NCBI GenBank assembly: GCA_965178525.1
Contig: CBCXVS010000141.1
Coordinates: 1-18,802 of the forward strand
DNA: 18,802 bases
From: CBCXVS01 sp965178525
Lineage (GTDB): Bacteria; Tectomicrobia; Entotheonellia; Entotheonellales; Entotheonellaceae
Direction of reading: 5' to 3'
Each line of letters starts with the position of its first letter. Positions within the stretch are counted from its first letter, which is position 1. The notes beneath the pieces are model-generated. The model made no database searches. It was given only the letters and a program-made list of their open reading frames with translations, and was not told the origin of the DNA. A program made the position numbers and the translations under genes. Positions 14,825 to 18,802 of the stretch are shown here, piece after piece.

Positions 14825-15274
14825 ATGGATGACAAGGCTATGAAAATCGCAATTGGGGCAGATCATGCCGGTTTTCGGTACAAAGAGGCGATCAAAACTT
14901 TTCTGGCGGATCGCGGCGAGGAGGTGCGAGATTTTGGCACGGATTCCGAGGAATCCGTGGATTATCCTGGTATAATGCGTCAAGTTGCCCTTGCCGTTGC
15001 GCGGGGAGAGTGCGAGCGTGGCATTGTCTTGGGCGGTTCCGGCAATGGTGAAGCCATGGTGGCCAATCGCGTCAAAGGCATCCGCTGCGCCTTGTGTTGG
15101 AGCGCTGAGACCGCACAACTGGCTCGGCAGCATAACGATGCGAACGTGATCTCGATTGGGCAGCGCTTGACATCTCTTGAGACGGCCTTGGAAATCGTCC
15201 GTATCTGGTTGGAAACCCTCTTTGAGGGAGGGCGGCATGCTCGAAGAATTCAACAAATCGACCAGGACGCCTGA
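14825..15274 (+). CDS. rpiB: Ribose 5-phosphate isomerase B, mycobacterial-type active site
   Basis: 149 residues from ATG 14825; ATG 14840 (MKIAIGADHAG) is the usual family start and may be the real one, as neither has a strong ribosome-binding site. RpiB/LacAB motifs: 'IGADHAGFRYKEAIKTFL', 'DYPGIMRQVALAVARGECERGIVLGGSGNGEAMVANRVKGIRCAL', 'LARQHNDANVISIG' and 'EGGRHARRIQQID'. The catalytic Cys of E. coli RpiB (in 'ICGTG') is Gly here, and the following 'GSGNGE' supplies the glutamate that acts as base in the Mycobacterium tuberculosis enzyme. It interconverts ribose 5-phosphate and ribulose 5-phosphate in the pentose phosphate pathway; related sugar phosphates are possible. Confidence 0.93.
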   Translation: MDDKAMKIAIGADHAGFRYKEAIKTFLADRGEEVRDFGTDSEESVDYPGIMRQVALAVARGECERGIVLGGSGNGEAMVANRVKGIRCALCWSAETAQLARQHNDANVISIGQRLTSLETALEIVRIWLETLFEGGRHARRIQQIDQDA

Positions 15275-15311
15275 GGCGCACTTGGCAGATACCTTACGAT
15301 AGCGGCAAACG

Positions 15312-17198
15312 ATGCGATCCCATATCTCAACGGTCAAACTCTACGCGTTGCAGCGGCATCTGGACCGACTGGAGCGGCGTATCGAGCACTTGGAGGTGAT
15401 AAGCCAACGCTACACCCGCAGCCGCTGGGCGGTGGTGTTTGGCGGGATTCTGGCGGCGTGGCTCAGCGCGCGTTTCTTGGGCGCCGGATTCGGATGGGTG
15501 GTGGTGGCCGTGAGTGTCATCGCGTTCGTGGTGGTGGCGTCATACCACAACCGAGTGAAGGCGAGCATGCTGCGCTACCTGCTCTGGTCTCGGATCAAAA
15601 TTATTCACGTGGCGCGCATGATCCGGAAGTGGCGGCACATTCCGCGGCCACCTGAGGAGCCCTCGCAGAACGAGCATCCGTATGCCACGGATCTCAACCT
15701 GACCGGCCCTTATTCCGTGCTGCAACTCCTCGATACCACCATGTCACGCGGTGGCAGCGAGCGGCTGCGCTCATGGCTGCTGTATCCCAACGTGGAGCCA
15801 GACCACATCCGGGCTCGCCAAGACATCGTGCGTGAGCTGATTCCCTTGGCGATGTTTCGCGACCGCCTGGCCCTACATGGCTCCAGCGTCACCCGACGGG
15901 TCGGCCAGTGCTGGGAAGGCGAGGAACTCTTGGCCTGGCTGGAACGCGAATCCGGGGCTGCGTCCTTGCTGCCCTGGGTGATCCTGCTCGGGGCTTTGGC
16001 GGTAACGAACGTGACCCTGTATGCGCTGCATGCCGCGGCGCTTGTGCCGCTATGGTGGCCGTTTTCCTTGCTGCTCTATCTGGGGTTGTACATGATGAAA
16101 TCCCGGGAGGTGCGCGCCCTCTTTGCGGATGCCTTTCGGCTCGAAACGACCTTGAAGCAATTTCGTGCCGTCCTGCTCTATCTGGAAACCTATCGCTATG
16201 ACCGCACGCCGCATCTCGCCAACCTCTGTGCCCCGTTTTGGCGCGCCACGCCACGGCCCTCCGCCGTCTTGAAACGCCTCGTCCGCGTTGCCGGCGCTGC
16301 CAGTGCCCAAAAGGCGAATATCTTCGGCGTCCTTCTGAACGTGCTCGTGCCATGGGATCTGTACTTTGCCTACCGTTTTCATCAGTGCAAGGAGGAGGTC
16401 AAGCCCCGGTTGCCGGTATGGATCGAGACTTGGTACGAGCTGGAGGCGCTGAATGCGCTCGCCAATTTTGGCCATCTGCACCCGGACTACGTGTTTCCCG
16501 ACGTGCTCGCGGCGTCGGCTGCGACGTCTGAGCCGGTGCTGCATGCCGAGGCCATTGGCCATCCGCTGTTGCGGGATGAGATCCGGGTCGGCAATGATGT
16601 GACGATCAACAGCTTGGGCGACATGCTGATGATCACGGGCTCCAACATGTCGGGTAAGAGTACGTTTCTGCGCACGCTCGGCGTCAATCTGTGCCTGGCC
16701 TACGCCGGCGCGCCGGTGAATGCTTCCAGGTTACAGACCATCGCGTTTCGGGTGTTTGCTTGTATCAATGTGACCGATTCAGTGACCGACGGTATTTCCT
16801 ATTTCTATGCCGAAGTCCGTCGTCTCAAAGCCTTGCTCCAGGCGCTACATACGCCACATGAGGCGCCCCTGTTTTTCATGATCGATGAAATTTTTCGCGG
16901 CACCAATAACCGCGAGCGTCTGCTTGGCAGCCGAGCCTACATTCAGGAGTTGACCGGGAATCATGGCGTCGGCGTCATCTCGACGCATGACCTCGATCTG
17001 ATCAGGCTGGTGGACGAAGTCCCCGTGGCCCGCAATTGCCATTTTCGCGAGGAGATCGTCGATGGACGCATGGTCTTTGACTATCTTTTGCGTCAGGGTC
17101 CCTGTCCGACGACCAATGCGCTGACGATTATGCAGATGGAAGGCTTACCCGTTCCCGCCAGCTATGACCGCACGTCCTCCCCCGCTGGAGATGACTAA
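15312..17198 (+). CDS. Membrane-anchored MutS-family ATPase
   Basis: 628 residues from ATG 15312 (weak ribosome-binding site). A predicted coiled N-terminus (about 8-35) precedes two transmembrane helices (about 38-57 and 59-78). Two more hydrophobic helices lie at about 217-240 and 243-262. The C-terminal MutS ATPase domain has Walker A 'GSNMSGKST' (443-451), 'DSVTDGISYFYAEVRRLKALL' (489-509), Walker B/signature 'FFMIDEIFRGTNNRERL' (521-537) and 'ISTHDLDL' (556-563). The lever/clamp core (about 125-400) corresponds to MutS domain III. The mismatch-recognition domain I with its Phe-x-Glu is absent, so it is not a canonical mismatch repair MutS. Members of this membrane-bound subfamily are widespread and uncharacterised. 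The gene lies between rpiB and the RNA methyltransferase, whose start is only 2 nt after its stop. Confidence 0.9.
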   Translation: MRSHISTVKLYALQRHLDRLERRIEHLEVISQRYTRSRWAVVFGGILAAWLSARFLGAGFGWVVVAVSVIAFVVVASYHNRVKASMLRYLLWSRIKIIHVARMIRKWRHIPRPPEEPSQNEHPYATDLNLTGPYSVLQLLDTTMSRGGSERLRSWLLYPNVEPDHIRARQDIVRELIPLAMFRDRLALHGSSVTRRVGQCWEGEELLAWLERESGAASLLPWVILLGALAVTNVTLYALHAAALVPLWWPFSLLLYLGLYMMKSREVRALFADAFRLETTLKQFRAVLLYLETYRYDRTPHLANLCAPFWRATPRPSAVLKRLVRVAGAASAQKANIFGVLLNVLVPWDLYFAYRFHQCKEEVKPRLPVWIETWYELEALNALANFGHLHPDYVFPDVLAASAATSEPVLHAEAIGHPLLRDEIRVGNDVTINSLGDMLMITGSNMSGKSTFLRTLGVNLCLAYAGAPVNASRLQTIAFRVFACINVTDSVTDGISYFYAEVRRLKALLQALHTPHEAPLFFMIDEIFRGTNNRERLLGSRAYIQELTGNHGVGVISTHDLDLIRLVDEVPVARNCHFREEIVDGRMVFDYLLRQGPCPTTNALTIMQMEGLPVPASYDRTSSPAGDD

Positions 17199-17200
17199 CG

Positions 17201-17959
17201 GTGCCACCCCTGAAGCCGCTGGCGTGGTATAAAAAGCTCGCCGGCAAAAAAGGCCGCGTTGTGGCTGGGGCTTTTTTGGTTGAAGGGGAGCGAGCGGTCG
17301 GGCAGATCATGCGTCGGCAGCCGGACGCGATTCTGGAAATTCTCACAACAGAAGCGTCTGCATCTGCCTATCGGCCGTATCCATGCCGGTTGTTGACGGC
17401 AAGTCAATGCCGCGCCATCTGCCATACCCAAACCCCTCCGGGTCTGCTGGCGGTGGTCAGCCTGCCTTTGAAGACCTATACGGATGAGCTCCCGCCGCAG
17501 TCCGGAGCCAACATTCTTCTCCTCGAAGATATCCAAGACCCGGGAAATGTGGGAACCCTCATTCGCACGGCCGCAGCCTTGTCTTTTTCCGGCGTGCTGC
17601 TGACCGAGAAGTGTGCCGATCCCTTTGCCCCAAAATGTGTGCAAGCTACGGCCGGCTCGATTTTATCGGTCTGGCTGCGCCGCACGCCGCAATATCTGGC
17701 CTTGGCGGAGTCCCTGAAGCAGAGCGGTTACACGCTCGTGGCTGCCGATTTGTCGGGGGCTACTGACCCGTCGATGCTGTTCGGCCATGAGAAACTTACT
17801 TTGGCATTGGGCAACGAAGCCTCCGGTCTCTCGCCTGCCTTGCTGCAACTCTCACAGGTGCGGTTTGCCATTCCTGTCGATGATACCCATGCGGAATCGC
17901 TCAACGTTGCGATGTGCGGCGCTATCTGTATGTATCTCAGTACCCGAAAGTCCTGGTAA
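17201..17959 (+). CDS. SpoU/TrmH-family RNA 2'-O-methyltransferase
   Basis: 252 residues from a GTG at 17201, two bases after the MutS-family stop; GGAG lies about ten bases upstream inside that gene, implying translational coupling. The N-terminal substrate-binding domain ('YKKLAGKKGRVVAGAFLVEGERAV', 10-33) is followed by the SPOUT catalytic domain with its three motifs: 'EDIQDPGNVGTLIRTA' (109-124; Asn116, Arg122), 'TLALGNEASGLS' (200-211) and 'IPVDDTHAESLNVAMCGAI' (224-242). These form the trefoil knot that binds S-adenosylmethionine. Proteins of this layout methylate a ribose in 23S rRNA or tRNA; the exact nucleotide is not deducible. It ends the seven-gene run. Confidence 0.92.
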   Translation: MPPLKPLAWYKKLAGKKGRVVAGAFLVEGERAVGQIMRRQPDAILEILTTEASASAYRPYPCRLLTASQCRAICHTQTPPGLLAVVSLPLKTYTDELPPQSGANILLLEDIQDPGNVGTLIRTAAALSFSGVLLTEKCADPFAPKCVQATAGSILSVWLRRTPQYLALAESLKQSGYTLVAADLSGATDPSMLFGHEKLTLALGNEASGLSPALLQLSQVRFAIPVDDTHAESLNVAMCGAICMYLSTRKSW

Positions 17960-18040
17960 GACGCCTCGTCTGTTCGTTCTTCCTTATAGGATTGTACAAG
18001 AAGTTTGATATCGCTACTTTTGGAAGAAAATGGAGACATT

Positions 18041-18268
18041 ATGGACTGGCGAACATATATCTCAGTCGATCCTACCATCTGTCATGGCAGAGCATGCATC
18101 ACGGGTACGCGCATTATGGTATCTGTCGTACTCGATAACTTGGCTGCTGGGCTCACGTCTGATGAGATCGTACAGAGTTATCCATCTCTCAATCAAGAGA
18201 GGATCCAGGCCGCCGTTGCTTACGCTGCGGAACTTGCACGAGAGCGTGTGATTACAATGCCAGGATAA
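18041..18268 (+). CDS. DUF433-family antitoxin
   Basis: 75 residues from ATG 18041, with GGAG five bases upstream; a longer open frame from 18005 is unlikely. 'YISVDPTICHGRACITGTRIMVSVVLDNLAAGLTSDEIVQSYPSLNQERIQAAVAYAAELA' is the standard DUF433 pattern (D-P-x-I-x-x-G-x-x-x-I-x-G-T-R-I-x-V, then D-x-L-A-x-G), a small DNA-binding fold common in VapB-like antitoxins. Its stop is 5 nt before the start of a DUF5615 gene, the usual partner. It probably neutralises that protein and autoregulates the operon. Confidence 0.9.
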   Translation: MDWRTYISVDPTICHGRACITGTRIMVSVVLDNLAAGLTSDEIVQSYPSLNQERIQAAVAYAAELARERVITMPG

Positions 18269-18273
18269 TCTCG

Positions 18274-18627
18274 GTGAAATTCAAAATTGATGAACACTTA
18301 CCTATGGAGGTCGTTGAATTACTCCAACAGGTAGGGCACGATGCGGCAACTGTGTTGCAACAAGATCTTGGTGGTCGAGACGATGCTGATATAGCATCAA
18401 GGTGTCGGCAAGAGGAACGTGTACTGATAACGTTAGATACGGACTTTGCCGACATCCGGTCCTATCCGCCTGCACAGTATTTCGGCCTGATCGTCCTACG
18501 TCTTCGGCAGCAAAATAAGCCGCACGTATTAGAGATTTTGGCTCGTGTGATTCCAGCACTTTCGAGTGAGCTGCTTACGCAGCATCTGTGGATCGTCGAG
18601 GAGGATCGGATACGCATAAGAGGCTGA
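18274..18627 (+). CDS. DUF5615 PIN-like toxin
   Basis: 117 residues starting at GTG 18274. The N-terminal 'KFKIDEHLPMEVVELLQQVGHDAATVLQQDLGGRDDADIASRCRQEERVLITLDTDFADI' shows the PIN-like acidic layout: Asp6-Glu7, Asp36-Asp37-x-Asp39, and Asp55/Asp57/Asp60. 'QYFGLIVLRLRQQNKPHVLEILARVIP' is also typical of DUF5615. PIN-fold toxins are metal-dependent ribonucleases; the acidic residues needed for metal binding are present, so it looks intact. It is paired with the DUF433 gene 5 nt upstream as a type II toxin-antitoxin module. The RNA target is unknown. Confidence 0.88.
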   Translation: MKFKIDEHLPMEVVELLQQVGHDAATVLQQDLGGRDDADIASRCRQEERVLITLDTDFADIRSYPPAQYFGLIVLRLRQQNKPHVLEILARVIPALSSELLTQHLWIVEEDRIRIRG

Positions 18628-18802
18628 CTGATACCTGTATTCATGTCAACACGGTGCGGGGACGGCTTAATGCACCGGTGGCCTCGAATGGCCTTAAGTG
18701 AAGCTCTAACTGTATGTCGTGTCAGCGGTTGACCCAACACATGAGGGGGTTTTGTCATGAGGGGAGCGGTCTGGGGTCGTCGCTTTTGGACGCGGGGTTC
18801 GA

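Noticed and set aside
14129..15337. Minus-strand 402-residue open frame opposite the MDMPI-like gene and rpiB
   Set aside because: It spans two well-supported plus-strand genes and their spacer. The product is low-complexity Ser/Arg/Thr-rich without domains.
18628..18802. Possible start of a gene at the right edge (ATG 18757 after AGGGGG, reading MRGAVWGRRFWTRG) or an element end
   Set aside because: Only 15 codons are visible, with no recognisable family; there is also no inverted repeat or target duplication to support an insertion sequence.

Overview
The window is a GC-rich (high-fifties percent by eye), gene-dense bacterial segment. It has good Shine-Dalgarno sites and a metabolism-heavy gene mix: crotonase, zinc-free quinone oxidoreductase, glutamate dehydrogenase, aquaglyceroporin and RpiB. 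No rRNA, tRNA, CRISPR array or intact insertion sequence is visible. The gene set would suit an uncultured, metabolically versatile lineage (Tectomicrobia/Entotheonella, NC10 or Nitrospirota-like), but nothing here fixes the taxon.

Region 1 (2-3765, + strand) is the 3' half of a probable azol(in)e RiPP (TOMM) cluster. It opens inside the C-terminal part of a YcaO cyclodehydratase that ends in a PxPxP-type tail. This is followed within 15 nt by a SagB-type FMN dehydrogenase, then an ABC exporter (ATPase and ABC-2 permease) and a PadR-family regulator. The precursor peptide and partner protein would lie upstream, outside the window. Region 2 (3780-5542, - strand) is a two-gene unit: a quinone oxidoreductase followed by an enoyl-CoA hydratase/isomerase. 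It converges on padR across a probable shared hairpin terminator.

Region 3 (5824-6957, - strand) is a cysteine-dioxygenase-family gene. It is preceded by two small overlapping ORFs and a leader with two perfect 7-bp hairpins behind a promoter-like sequence. Region 4 (7070-9591, - strand) holds gdhA and a GlpF-type aquaglyceroporin. Region 5 (9727-11379, - strand) is an accessory patch that becomes AT-rich after about 10,020. It contains a universal-stress-protein fragment, a three-helix membrane protein, and an overlapping upstream GTPase whose frame is broken by one base.

Region 6 (11844-17959, + strand) is a tight run of seven co-directional genes: OsmC-like protein, Lin0512-family protein, a PLP-decarboxylase/S1P-lyase-like gene (frameshifted and lacking the PLP lysine), an MDMPI/DinB-like protein, RpiB of the mycobacterial type, a membrane-anchored MutS-family ATPase and a SpoU/TrmH RNA methyltransferase. 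Region 7 (18041-18627, + strand) is a DUF433/DUF5615 toxin-antitoxin pair. The last 175 bases show no gene I can support.
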